From positions 1 to 31,682 of IMG/VR virus record IMGVR_UViG_3300038360_000203: 31,682 nt of DNA; one strand, given 5' to 3'. Shown here piece after piece: positions 8,244 to 16,073 of the stretch. Under the pieces are notes generated by a model. It was not told where the DNA came from. It made no database searches and was given only the letters and a program-made list of their open reading frames with translations. This DNA is from a virus. How positions within the stretch are numbered: the stretch's first letter is position 1; each line of letters starts with the position of its first letter. Position numbers and translations under genes: made by a program.

Positions 8244-9700
8244 GCAGTCCTCACCCTTAATAAAATATTCCCAAGGTCAAACGCCTTATTAGCTGACGTT
8301 GTTACTTCAAATATAGTGCCTTCACTATTTGAACCCATAACATCAATATTCAAATTGTCCCGATTCCAGTCCCCTTGCTCTCCATTAACTATATTGATTT
8401 CCGTGTTATGATCTGTGTTCATATCTGAAACATAAGCCGGAGGCGTTGGCGCTGCCCCTGCGTTATATGTCCACCCGGTAGTTTTATGATGCCGGATACC
8501 TATATTTGCAGCTCCATCATTTGCACCACCCAACCAGGTAGCTTCAACTCCACGAATTTTAAAATCATTATTATTATTGTCCCAATATTTGCAAAAACCA
8601 TAATTACAGAGAAGATCCGGTCCTGAAACTTTCACGATCGCAATCTGACCTATCCATTTTTTTGAAGTTTCGTAATACGTCCCGGCTGCGCCATCATCTG
8701 CAATGGTCAAATCCTGTGTGTCTCCTGCTGTCCTAACTCCTGCATCTGTAATGGATGTTCCGGTTATCCTTATTACTGTATCAACTCCACCGGCTGCACC
8801 CGCTGCCTGGACTGCAAAAAAGTGGGCTGCATAACTTGAATTGGCTGTACCAAAATTTATAGACGGGTTAAAGTCATTATCAGTTGCACCAAAATCATAA
8901 TACCCACCATAATAAAAAGTTCCGGTTGATCCTGAAGGGGATTTGAAAGCCCAGGCTTTTTCTGACATTACAAAATTTCTTGTGATTTCTTCCCAGGTAC
9001 TTGAACCCTGATACAGTATAATTATATCATCATCACCTAAAACAGCTTTACCATGGATATTTAAACCATTGCCATTGTTTAGCTCCACGGTATTGGCATC
9101 TGACTTACCTTCTAAAATTAAAATTTGCCCTGCGGTTCCGGCTGCAATCTGTGGGTTTGCTGTGACAATTACGGCCCCGCCATCGCCTTGAATGTGCATA
9201 ATGGGTTTTGTAACTGTTATTCCACCGGCTGCGGTTATGTCAATTGTGCTGGATGGATCAAGTATTAATTCCTGGTTGATTGTTAATTTCTCGTCTGTTA
9301 CAGCGTCCGGTCTGGAAAGGGTTATGGTTCCGTCAAGATTATCGGTTACGGTTATTTCTTTAGATGTCCCGGCAATCCAAGAGGCAAGGCTTGAAACACT
9401 GACAAGTTTTTTATCAGCATCTGAAGATATCAGCCTGGAAGCTGTTAAGTTTGGGATGATTATATCAAGCGCATTCAGGATATTATTAATATTATCCCAT
9501 GCAAGGTTTGCGTTATCTTCATCCAGAAAACCATCTTCAACGAATGGTATTGATCCGTCCGTGAAATTGGTTGGTATATTTTCAAGCATCCTTTCAATGA
9601 CAGGAGTTAGAGACAGAACAAAATACCTTTCCCAAACAGGATTCATCCTTCCGGTTTTTTGGTCAATTATTGGCTCTCTTATAGGTGCTGATCCTGCCAT
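8240..9700 (-). CDS. Tail fibre / receptor-binding-type protein
   Basis: The 486-residue protein begins with PIREPIIDQKTGRMNPVWERYF, an N-terminal anchor-like segment of a kind common in phage fibre proteins. It continues with short beta-rich segments: SSDADKKLVSVSSLASWIAGT followed by KEITVTDNLDGTITLS (about residues 90-135), the repeat-like fibre module often found ahead of a receptor-binding domain. The last 250 residues are Gly-, Asn- and Thr-rich beta structure (IRITGTSITDAG, WLGGANDGAANIGIRHH). It carries no signal peptide, unlike the two appendage genes further down. TAATG coupling to the gp10-like gene fits a tail part. Its partner is probably the gp10-like plug, by analogy. Confidence 0.65.
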   Translation of the reverse strand: MAGSAPIREPIIDQKTGRMNPVWERYFVLSLTPVIERMLENIPTNFTDGSIPFVEDGFLDEDNANLAWDNINNILNALDIIIPNLTASRLISSDADKKLVSVSSLASWIAGTSKEITVTDNLDGTITLSRPDAVTDEKLTINQELILDPSSTIDITAAGGITVTKPIMHIQGDGGAVIVTANPQIAAGTAGQILILEGKSDANTVELNNGNGLNIHGKAVLGDDDIIILYQGSSTWEEITRNFVMSEKAWAFKSPSGSTGTFYYGGYYDFGATDNDFNPSINFGTANSSYAAHFFAVQAAGAAGGVDTVIRITGTSITDAGVRTAGDTQDLTIADDGAAGTYYETSKKWIGQIAIVKVSGPDLLCNYGFCKYWDNNNNDFKIRGVEATWLGGANDGAANIGIRHHKTTGWTYNAGAAPTPPAYVSDMNTDHNTEINIVNGEQGDWNRDNLNIDVMGSNSEGTIFEVTTSANKAFDLGNILLRVRTA

Positions 9701-11151
9701 TATTCGGTTCCTATCGTTATATCAGCATAAAGGGCAATCATAACCCTGTTTACCGGGTCTGTTATTCTGAACCTGAATATTCTTTCCCTGGATCTTCCGA
9801 GTTTGCGCCATATAACTCTATGGGTTGTTTTCCCGATCTTGCCAAGGCTGGCCCACTTCTCACCTGACCAGTTTTGACCTCCATCATCCGACCATTGGAG
9901 CATTATTTGAGGATCATCCCCAGGAGAAACAATATTTCCGACTCCTGATTTCATGTGAAGTTCAAGCCTATGATAAAATACACGCCTTCTTTGAGCATCG
10001 GTATATCTTGTTACCCTGGTTGCCTGGTAAGTTTCCCCGGCATCTGTGAAAACGTCCGGGTCCAGCTCGTATATCTTGCCGTGTTGATAATCTCCAAATA
10101 AATGTTTCCTCGCAAATTTAACGTAACAATTAGCCCGCCATCTGCCACCGTTTAACCCGGTTGATCTAAGGTGCCAGACTCCGGTAGAAACGTCATAGCA
10201 GTATGTTTTATTTGCGGTTGGAAACGTAATGCAATAAAAGGCCTGCCCTGCGTATCTGTGTCCAAATGCAAAAGCGTCTGAGATTGTGGAAAATTCTTCA
10301 ATCAAAGAACTTATTTCAGGCGTTGAGATTATAACAGGTGTGTACCCGTCTGCTTTTCTGACATTGTTCCATGAATCAATCCAAAATAAAGAATTGTCGA
10401 GTTTCACGATACAGGCAGGAGATCCACCCAAGCCGACCTCTTGAAAAGGGTGTTGTGTTTTTGTAAATGGAAAATCCGGATTTGCTGAATTATAATAAAA
10501 CCCCACTTGATCCGAACCCATAGCCCATAGCTCGTCATGATCTGAAATTATAGCCTTTAAATTACCGGAAAGGCCTTCGGCTCGCTCAAAGTCCAGCGCC
10601 TCCCATCTTGTGAAGTCTGAAGCCTCGTAAGCTGCAAGGGATGCAGCGTCAAGCGTGGATATATAAAATCTTTTTGTATCTTTTTTGCCTACAATGGCAT
10701 ACCCGTCTTGATAGGTTAAACTTGACCCAGGCGGGAAGTCCACATCTGTGATTTTTGTTAATACGTCAGATTCAATGACATACGCTTTACCGTCAGTTAA
10801 ATCGAGTATCATTATCTGAGTGCCGTTTGTTTCTATCTGCACCGGTCCTGCATCATTATCAAGCGTGGTTGCAATCGCTGTATAAGTTCCGGCCTGGTCT
10901 ATATTGTAGACAGTATTGCCTATAAGGACATAAAGAACAGTATCAGAAAATTTAAACTCTGCTCTTACTGCCTTATCTTCAACTGTGGTATCAACCCATT
11001 CCTTTAAACCTGGAACGGGCAGCAATGAAGCAAAGCGGCCCCCTGATTTATCAATAATCGGGTAAAGGTTAATACATTCCTGGGCATCGACTTTAAGGGT
11101 CCGGCTTTTATAATGGCCACCAACTAAAGGAATTTCAATTCTTTGTGACAT
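9700..11151 (-). CDS. P22 gp10-like tail stabilisation / plug protein
   Basis: The product (483 residues, close to P22 gp10 at 472) shows features of the phage stabilisation protein family: an N-terminal IPLVGGHYKSRTLKVDAQECINLYP segment, LLPVPGLKEW near residue 50, and repeated beta-propeller-like strands such as LWAMGSDQVGFYYNS and SLFWIDSWNNVRKADGY. In P22, gp10 closes the portal after packaging and binds gp4 and the tailspike. I place the start at the ATG at 11151, which overlaps the upstream stop as TGATG and has GAGG eight bases ahead, rather than the TTG one codon upstream. It directly follows the gp4-like gene, the same order as in P22. Confidence 0.82.
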   Translation of the reverse strand: MSQRIEIPLVGGHYKSRTLKVDAQECINLYPIIDKSGGRFASLLPVPGLKEWVDTTVEDKAVRAEFKFSDTVLYVLIGNTVYNIDQAGTYTAIATTLDNDAGPVQIETNGTQIMILDLTDGKAYVIESDVLTKITDVDFPPGSSLTYQDGYAIVGKKDTKRFYISTLDAASLAAYEASDFTRWEALDFERAEGLSGNLKAIISDHDELWAMGSDQVGFYYNSANPDFPFTKTQHPFQEVGLGGSPACIVKLDNSLFWIDSWNNVRKADGYTPVIISTPEISSLIEEFSTISDAFAFGHRYAGQAFYCITFPTANKTYCYDVSTGVWHLRSTGLNGGRWRANCYVKFARKHLFGDYQHGKIYELDPDVFTDAGETYQATRVTRYTDAQRRRVFYHRLELHMKSGVGNIVSPGDDPQIMLQWSDDGGQNWSGEKWASLGKIGKTTHRVIWRKLGRSRERIFRFRITDPVNRVMIALYADITIGTE

Positions 11152-11885
11152 CAATCATACCTCACCAGGTCGTTATTTCCAGATCGTTTGTTTGCAAAAT
11201 CAAAAGCAATGGCATTAACTTTATTGGCTGCGTTCAAGCTCCTGATATTGTCTTTTCCTTTTTCTGCCTTTGCCACAACCAACATGGAGGGCTCAACCCC
11301 ATTTTCAGGTGCCAGCTCTAACGCCAGATTATAAATCAATGGATTGTGGTAATACCTTGGAATACCAAGCGTAAGCATGACTTTATCCGTTAATTTTGCA
11401 CCATCGGTTAAAGGCTTCTCTGATGTTATGTAAAGGTCATAACTTCCGGTTGGTGGTCTATAAAGGTTTATTGTTCCGTTTGGAGTGGTTGGATTATACC
11501 AAAGATATTCCGGCCTATCACCGGAGCTTGATTTGTCTCCGAACCGTTCAAAGGCCTGCTGTCCTATAATCCTAACCGGGTAATCATATGAAGATTGACG
11601 AACAAAAGCCGAAATGATTTGATCCGGTCTTACTGTATCAAAATCCTGACCGGCATTCTCTCCAATAGTATAAACCGATTGGCCGGAAACAAGAGAAAAG
11701 TTTTCCTGTGTTGTGATTGGAATAAGCATTCCATCCCCGGCCCATTCTGCAATCATATCCTGGAAGGACAGAAGGCCATCATTCATATCATCAGCCTCAA
11801 TCGTTTCACCAGAGGCATAAACAGCTATTTTCTGGTATGCTTTCTGGATGATTTGCCTTACTGTCCTTGCAGGAGGAGCGCTCAT
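11151..11885 (-). CDS. P22 gp4-like head-tail adaptor (tail accessory factor)
   Basis: The 244-residue product matches the gp4 family pattern: an N-terminal helical TVRQIIQKAYQKIAV, DDMNDGLLSFQDMIAEWAGDGMLIP (about residues 32-57), a beta segment QSVYTIG, and a RPEYLWYNP...NLYRPPTGSYDLYI stretch. A C-terminal helix containing YNLALELAPENGVEPS completes it. P22 gp4 forms a dodecameric ring on the portal to which gp10 binds. This one is longer than P22 gp4 (166 residues) but of usual length for homologues in other podoviruses. An SD (AAGGGG) precedes the ATG, and the gene is coupled to the gp10-like gene by TGATG. Confidence 0.8.
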   Translation of the reverse strand: MSAPPARTVRQIIQKAYQKIAVYASGETIEADDMNDGLLSFQDMIAEWAGDGMLIPITTQENFSLVSGQSVYTIGENAGQDFDTVRPDQIISAFVRQSSYDYPVRIIGQQAFERFGDKSSSGDRPEYLWYNPTTPNGTINLYRPPTGSYDLYITSEKPLTDGAKLTDKVMLTLGIPRYYHNPLIYNLALELAPENGVEPSMLVVAKAEKGKDNIRSLNAANKVNAIAFDFANKRSGNNDLVRYD

Positions 11886-11888
11886 TGT

Positions 11889-12317
11889 TTACCCCTTTTT
11901 CTTTCTGATTGCAGTGTATAACTGGGTTTTTGTCCAGTCTTCATTGATCGTCAGCCCAATATCATCGGCCTCTTTCATGAGTTCAGTGATATTCATATGA
12001 GACAACGGTTTTTTGCCAGGGGTTGTCTTTTTATCTTTTACAGGTTCCGGCTCTTTTTTTGGAGGATCAGGGTCATCATTCACAACATCAACATCAGATT
12101 TATCAAGTTCAGCCTGAAGCCTTTTTATTTCGGCCCGTTTTTCATCAGCAGATTTTTTCTTTTTGATTGGATTTTTCAATTTATCCACCGGGCCTGTATT
12201 CCAATCGCCTGATTTTAATTTTATATCAAGCTCGTCTTCATCAGTGACCTTTAATCCGCTTGGATATTTATAGTCACCATCATTGAAAATTATTGCCGGA
12301 ATTCTTTTCTTTTTCAT
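11889..12317 (-). CDS. Lysine-rich protein with a C-terminal HeH/Rho-N-like helical domain
   Basis: The 142-residue product is strongly charged. Residues about 50-105 are Lys/Glu/Pro-rich and probably disordered. The last 35 residues (MNITELMKEADDIGLTINEDWTKTQLYTAIRKKKG) fit the short helix-extended-helix (HeH) or Rho-N/LEM-like fold often found in phage head-completion or head-associated proteins, which can bind nucleic acid. It lies between coat and gp4-like genes, a slot that in many phages holds head-tail or decoration genes. The SD is AAAAGGAAATTG before the ATG. Function is not established; binding to packaged DNA or to the head is a guess from domain and place. Confidence 0.55.
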   Translation of the reverse strand: MKKKRIPAIIFNDGDYKYPSGLKVTDEDELDIKLKSGDWNTGPVDKLKNPIKKKKSADEKRAEIKRLQAELDKSDVDVVNDDPDPPKKEPEPVKDKKTTPGKKPLSHMNITELMKEADDIGLTINEDWTKTQLYTAIRKKKG

Positions 12318-12336
12318 TTCAATTTCCTTTTGAATA

Positions 12337-12366
12337 CCCTGGCCCGTTAAGACCAGGGATTTTTTA
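12337..12366 (+). terminator. Hairpin with plus-strand U-tract between coat and HeH gene
   Basis: A six-base perfect stem (CCCTGG at 12337-12342 with CCAGGG at 12353-12358) has a ten-base loop and on the plus strand is followed by ATTTTTT. On the minus strand, the direction of the late genes, the hairpin lies just after the coat stop but lacks a U-tract. It can therefore act as a terminator for antisense transcripts and perhaps as a protective 3-prime stem for the coat message. Confidence 0.45.
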
Positions 12367-12390
12367 TTAAAATAACTTAATCAATAATTC

Positions 12391-13638
12391 TTACCCGGCG
12401 ATACGACATGCAAGGAAAGGATTAAGCACTTTGACACCGTAAAGAACATCAAAGCGGATTGTTTCGGTCAGTGTTGATCCGGTCAAATAACGGATAACTG
12501 AAATCTGGTATCCATCATAAACCTCGCTTGCACCCCAAACAACGGAGGCAGGCTGTTCAATTGGGACCATGCAAAGCCCGAAAGCATCTTTATGGAAAGC
12601 CAAAGAAACAGGATGAACCAGAGCGGAGGACCCAGCAACCGTCACATTATCATTATCGGCTGGAAGATCATTCACTGTCTGGTACGGTAGCCATTCTTCA
12701 GCGGCTGCACTTGAATAAATCAAGTGGACCCCATCTTGACCAGGTATACATTTTAATGCTGCAATCTCACCCGACCCGTCCATGCTGGCCGCTTCGGTTA
12801 CAACGAATTGACGCAAACTACCAGTAGCCATGCCAGAAACAGGATTAACGCTGTTGACTGTGGCAAAGGTGAAGATATCACCCACATTAGCGGTTTGTGC
12901 TGCACCGGTTGATTTAAGCGCAACGGTTGTATCCCCTTCAGAACTTGCACCATCTTTTTGAATATCGGCAACAGCGGCCCACGTTCCAACGGTATGGGTA
13001 TTGACGTTCTGAGATTCATACATTGCAAACCCGGCGAAAGACTTTGTAATTTCGCCTTTCCTTATAGCTTCGGTCACGATTGCCTGTTGGAATATGCCTT
13101 TCAATGTATCGGCAATTTTAGCGCAAGCCTGGGCCTCAATAACACAATATCTGTTATCAAGTGGGCAGGCTTCTTCAGTCATCCGTGCTTTTGCCTGGGC
13201 AAACACATAAAAGGTGCTTGGGGTTGTTCCAGGAGTACCAACCTGATTGGGAACGCCTTTATAAAGCCCAAGTAATGCAACATCGATTGTATTAGCCAGC
13301 GCCTGCATTGCAGGAGCCAGATAATCCTTTGACCATTTATCAAGATCAAGGGTCATTTCTTCGGCATTAAGCGCCCATGCAACGTGCTTCCACTGATCAA
13401 CTGTATATGTGGTTTTACGTCTTTTCAGGTCAACGGTATCAACTGTTCTGCCGGTTTTAGTACGAAAATATACCGGAGCGTTTACCGTGATTGCATCGCC
13501 CTGATTCCATCCATTATGTCTTTTTTTAAATTCTTCTTCATATCCACGGTGAACAAGTCGGCCCATGACACAATTGTTTTTAAGGTGTCTAAGCGCTTCC
13601 TTGGCTACCACTGTAGGATTACTAAAAGCATTGGCCAT
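12391..13638 (-). CDS. Major coat protein, P22 gp5 family
   Basis: The 415-residue product (P22 gp5 is 430) fits the P22-type coat family. It starts MANAFSNPTVVAKEALRHLKNN, followed by RGYEEEFKKRHNGWNQGDAITVNAP and a KRRKTTYTVDQWKHVAWALN segment (about residues 70-95), and ends in strands containing TLTETIRFDVLYGVKVLNPFLACRI. The fold is HK97-like, with an inserted domain probably at about residues 225-345. Hundreds of copies form the shell around the scaffold encoded just upstream. SD AAGGA lies nine bases from the ATG, and the gene follows the scaffold gene by 16 bases, as in P22. Confidence 0.88.
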   Translation of the reverse strand: MANAFSNPTVVAKEALRHLKNNCVMGRLVHRGYEEEFKKRHNGWNQGDAITVNAPVYFRTKTGRTVDTVDLKRRKTTYTVDQWKHVAWALNAEEMTLDLDKWSKDYLAPAMQALANTIDVALLGLYKGVPNQVGTPGTTPSTFYVFAQAKARMTEEACPLDNRYCVIEAQACAKIADTLKGIFQQAIVTEAIRKGEITKSFAGFAMYESQNVNTHTVGTWAAVADIQKDGASSEGDTTVALKSTGAAQTANVGDIFTFATVNSVNPVSGMATGSLRQFVVTEAASMDGSGEIAALKCIPGQDGVHLIYSSAAAEEWLPYQTVNDLPADNDNVTVAGSSALVHPVSLAFHKDAFGLCMVPIEQPASVVWGASEVYDGYQISVIRYLTGSTLTETIRFDVLYGVKVLNPFLACRIAG

Positions 13639-13654
13639 GATTTAATTTCCTTTA

Positions 13655-14464
13655 TTATCCAACCCCGTCAGCTGCGTTCCTTGTCTTCATGAAATCGTCC
13701 ATGCTCAAATCGTTAAGGTCAACATCGGTTGCGGTTTTACCCTCAATCGGCTTTGACGGAGTTACAGTTTTTGTTTTGGTTTTCTGAGGAAGTATTTTTT
13801 TACCACCACCAGAAAACATAGCTTCAATTTTTCCTATCTCTCTCGCCGTACCAATGGGCGAAAGGTTTGATATTCTGACTGATTCTTCTACGTTCTGACC
13901 AAGGTAATATGCAATATCCACAACATTTTCAGAGTCCATCATAGCTTCAAGCATATTCTCATTGATCGTTGGTCCACCGTCATCGGGTGTCTTCCTTGCC
14001 ACCTCGTTAAAGTCCTTGTACTTTTCAGCACCGGAATCAATAACGGAAAAGAAATCTTCTTCACGCTCTTTTGATTGGCGTTCGGTCATTTTTTCAGCTT
14101 TGGAGTGTTCCCGCTGGTCAACCTTCCAATCGGTCAAGGCTTCCACATATTCTGCGTTTGTTTCAAACTCTGATTCGTCCGGTTTTGCCTTGGGCGGTTC
14201 TAACTTCTCAGGAGCATGACCCCTGGTTAACTTTCTTTGAAGGTATTGGGTTCTTTTGTTGGCCTTATCAATTTGCGTTCCCTGGTTTTTAACAAGCTCC
14301 ATAAGTTCTTTTATGGTGGGCTCTTTTTCTGGTTCAGGCGCAACGTACCCTTCGTCACCTTCCTTCAATTCTTCCTCTCCGGATTCTTCCGGGCTTAATT
14401 CTTTTCCTTCTTCTTCCTCAACCGTTGTTCCTTCTACGATTGGATTTCCATCTTGATCAAACAT
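13655..14464 (-). CDS. Scaffolding protein
   Basis: The 269-residue product is highly acidic at the N-terminus (runs of Glu in residues 10-50), has a central charged helical region (about 60-180), and is basic at the C-terminus. It ends with TDVDLNDLSMDDFMKTRNA, a conserved terminal helix seen in many phage scaffolds. Position immediately upstream of the coat gene and size (P22 gp8 is 303 residues) support the call. It would be an internal template for procapsid assembly and then leave the head. SD GAGGAAG lies six bases before the ATG, just after a transcription terminator (14506-14541), so its expression probably depends on readthrough or antitermination. Confidence 0.75.
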   Translation of the reverse strand: MFDQDGNPIVEGTTVEEEEGKELSPEESGEEELKEGDEGYVAPEPEKEPTIKELMELVKNQGTQIDKANKRTQYLQRKLTRGHAPEKLEPPKAKPDESEFETNAEYVEALTDWKVDQREHSKAEKMTERQSKEREEDFFSVIDSGAEKYKDFNEVARKTPDDGGPTINENMLEAMMDSENVVDIAYYLGQNVEESVRISNLSPIGTAREIGKIEAMFSGGGKKILPQKTKTKTVTPSKPIEGKTATDVDLNDLSMDDFMKTRNAADGVG

Positions 14465-14505
14465 TTTTACTTCCTCTCGGCTTACACCGGCTATCTATGG
14501 TTAAT

Positions 14506-14541
14506 AAAAAAACCCATTAAGAGGCTGATCCTCTCAATGGG
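14506..14541 (-). terminator. Rho-independent terminator upstream of the scaffold gene
   Basis: On the minus strand a 12-bp stem (CCCATTGAGAGG / CCTCTTAATGGG) encloses a five-base loop and is followed by seven T. The single non-Watson-Crick pair is G-U on the minus strand but A-C on the plus strand, which fixes the orientation. It lies between the DUF2292-like small gene and the scaffold gene, only about 40 bases before the scaffold ATG. Confidence 0.8.
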
Positions 14542-14542
14542 C

Positions 14543-14615
14543 TCGGTTTTTCCGATACCTATGTTTTATTATCCGGCTTACCCTGCCGAATTCACCCGCC
14601 GATCATAAGACCGGC
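14543..14615 (-). ncRNA. Candidate structured leader RNA preceding the scaffold terminator
   Basis: Between a small gene and the terminator, the minus strand can form a row of hairpins. The first is a seven-bp stem with a UUAU loop and one G-U pair (14598-14615), next CGGC/GCCG (14574-14588), then UCGG/CCGA with an A-rich loop (14543-14555), and then the terminator. The G-U pairs favour minus-strand RNA. No riboswitch class is recognised. It may be an attenuator or antitermination element controlling head genes. Confidence 0.35.
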
Positions 14616-14627
14616 CACGCTTACAGA

Positions 14628-14753
14628 TTAAATCTTAACTGTCTCCTCTTTCCTGATAATTGGGTTGATCTTCCCGAAATTAAAGGAAATGATAATTTTC
14701 CCGCAATACTTCTTGGCAATCAGGTATTTTATGAGTGTGATCAATCTGTTCAT
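14628..14753 (-). CDS. Small DUF2292/YezD-like protein, 41 residues
   Basis: This short frame begins at an ATG overlapping the upstream stop as TAATG. The product has an N-terminal basic amphipathic helix (MNRLITLIKYLIAKK) followed by GKIIISFNFGKINPIIRKEETVKI. The second half follows the pattern of the DUF2292 (YezD) family: a G.(V/I).I strand, a GK turn, a second strand and a final TE-(K/R)-(I/L) type end. Function of the family is unknown, but such small proteins recur in phages and in sulfur-related bacterial loci. It lies directly ahead of the structured leader and terminator. Confidence 0.55.
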   Translation of the reverse strand: MNRLITLIKYLIAKKYCGKIIISFNFGKINPIIRKEETVKI

Positions 14754-15055
14754 TAACTTGGCCTGATTACCTTTAATGGTTCCTGCCCTGGAACAATGAT
14801 CCTGCTCTTTTCCTTTTCCTTCCGTTTGGCTTCAATATCAGCGTTCAGCTTTGCCGTGGAAAAGTTGTGATCAACAATAACATTCATGGCACCACCCAGG
14901 ATCTGCATGACCAAAAGAGGATCATTGATAGGACCATTCACCGTGATATTGTGTTTGGTATCAACAGTGATCTCAAGCTTGAACATTAACTCACCTTGTT
15001 TATCCTTATCGTTCAAGGCTTTCTTCTTCTCTTTTAAGCGGTTTGCTTTTGACAT
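14753..15055 (-). CDS. Hypothetical phage protein, 100 residues
   Basis: The product is lysine-rich at both ends (MSKANRLKEKKKAL and IEAKRKEKEKSRIIV). Between them, about residues 25-70, lies a compact alpha/beta-looking core (LEITVDTKHNITVNGPINDPLLVMQILGGAMNVIVDHN). I recognise no domain. The start overlaps the previous gene by 22 bases and has GGAGA ahead of it. It forms part of the short run of unknown genes between portal and scaffold, a slot that in podoviruses often holds accessory head genes. The gene is probably real, because of its coupling on both sides and its conserved-looking core. Confidence 0.55.
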   Translation of the reverse strand: MSKANRLKEKKKALNDKDKQGELMFKLEITVDTKHNITVNGPINDPLLVMQILGGAMNVIVDHNFSTAKLNADIEAKRKEKEKSRIIVPGQEPLKVIRPS

Positions 15056-15750
15056 TTTTTGTCTTCTCCATACGTTTTATAATTATGGGTGCCTCTGTAA
15101 ACCGGCCCCAGTGCATCTGCAAATTTTTTCCAGCCGGCCATAATCTCTTTGATATCTGTCTCAGTTTGTGGCCGCTTGAAGTTATCTATCTTTACCCGGG
15201 AAAATACTTCTTTCTCAATTTCCATCTGTCCTGGTTTGATCTCCCAGGTGTCGGACGGTCCGAATTCAGCTTCATACTCGGTACAGCCTCTTTTCAAGAA
15301 AGCTTTCATGTTCGTGCCGGTTAAAGCAAAATTAACAACATCAAGACGTTTAAGACCTTCCATTAGGCTATTACAATAAAAATAAGCCCCATACAGTGCA
15401 TCAACAGACTCACGCTTTTCAATCCCAAGCTTTGACGCAAAATCAATCTCTTTCATGATGGGATACAGGCTTAATAATTCTTCATAGCTTTCAGGCCGGA
15501 TAACAACTTTGTAGCATTCCTGGCACTCAGAAGGGATAAATCGATCTTCAGGAGAAAGCCTTTTTGAAATCAACTGATGAAGGAAAGTTCTAAGCATGGT
15601 GCAATTATGACTTGAATACCGGATATAGACCCATGGTCCACCAGGCTTTTGATTTGTGCAAAAATTAACCTTTCCGTCAACCAGTGAAGGGATTATGCCT
15701 GATTTTCCAAGGGTTATAACAGCTTCGTTTATTAAATTTCTTTCCATCAT
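15034..15750 (-). CDS. Hypothetical Cys-containing phage protein, 238 residues
   Basis: The start is an ATG overlapping the upstream stop (ATGA). The product has a beta-rich N-terminus (residues 15-50: SLVDGKVNFCTNQKPGGPW, VYIRYSS), then RFIPSECQECYKVVIRPESYEELL near residues 90-115, where CQEC could bind metal. A helical C-terminus ends in a HNYKTYGEDKKCQ tail. Cysteines are frequent (eight or more). I do not recognise the family. It sits between a small beta-rich gene and a Lys-rich gene downstream of the portal. An enzymatic or adaptor role cannot be told from the sequence. Confidence 0.5.
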   Translation of the reverse strand: MMERNLINEAVITLGKSGIIPSLVDGKVNFCTNQKPGGPWVYIRYSSHNCTMLRTFLHQLISKRLSPEDRFIPSECQECYKVVIRPESYEELLSLYPIMKEIDFASKLGIEKRESVDALYGAYFYCNSLMEGLKRLDVVNFALTGTNMKAFLKRGCTEYEAEFGPSDTWEIKPGQMEIEKEVFSRVKIDNFKRPQTETDIKEIMAGWKKFADALGPVYRGTHNYKTYGEDKKCQKQTA

Positions 15751-16073
15751 GCCAGCTCAATTAAAAGTTTATGGCCTGCGCTGAACACTCCTTCACTGAA
15801 ATCAATGAAAGGATTGATATATTGTCCCCCTTCATCAAAATAAACCCGGTCCACAAGCTCAACGTCACTACTTGCCAGGGTGGTAATGGTTGCGCCAGCT
15901 GCATCATTAAACTTCACAACACATTTGTCATTGTTGGAGCCGGCCACAAACTCCATCCGCTTGATTTTTTTATCAACATGGGCTCCGCTGTCTCTGAATA
16001 TCTCAGATGACTTCAAGTCGGCTGCTATCGCTGTTATCTCAAAAAAATTACCTGATCTTACTATGGTTGCCAT
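15747..16073 (-). CDS. Small beta-rich structural-type protein next to the portal
   Basis: The 108-residue product is almost entirely beta-strand-like (residues 37-57: KRMEFVAGSNNDKCVVKFNDA; 62-90: TTLASSDVELVDRVYFDEGGQYINPF) and ends in AGHKLLIELA. It has no signal peptide or membrane segment. SD GGAGG lies six bases before the ATG, and TAATG couples it to the portal gene. Small all-beta proteins in this part of a head operon are often decoration or head-surface proteins, but there is no family signature, so the role is inferred only from context. Confidence 0.5.
   Translation of the reverse strand: MATIVRSGNFFEITAIAADLKSSEIFRDSGAHVDKKIKRMEFVAGSNNDKCVVKFNDAAGATITTLASSDVELVDRVYFDEGGQYINPFIDFSEGVFSAGHKLLIELA

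Noticed and set aside
9192-9743. Plus-strand frame of 183 codons
   Set aside because: It is the antisense of the well-supported tail fibre gene and has no start signal or sensible protein pattern.
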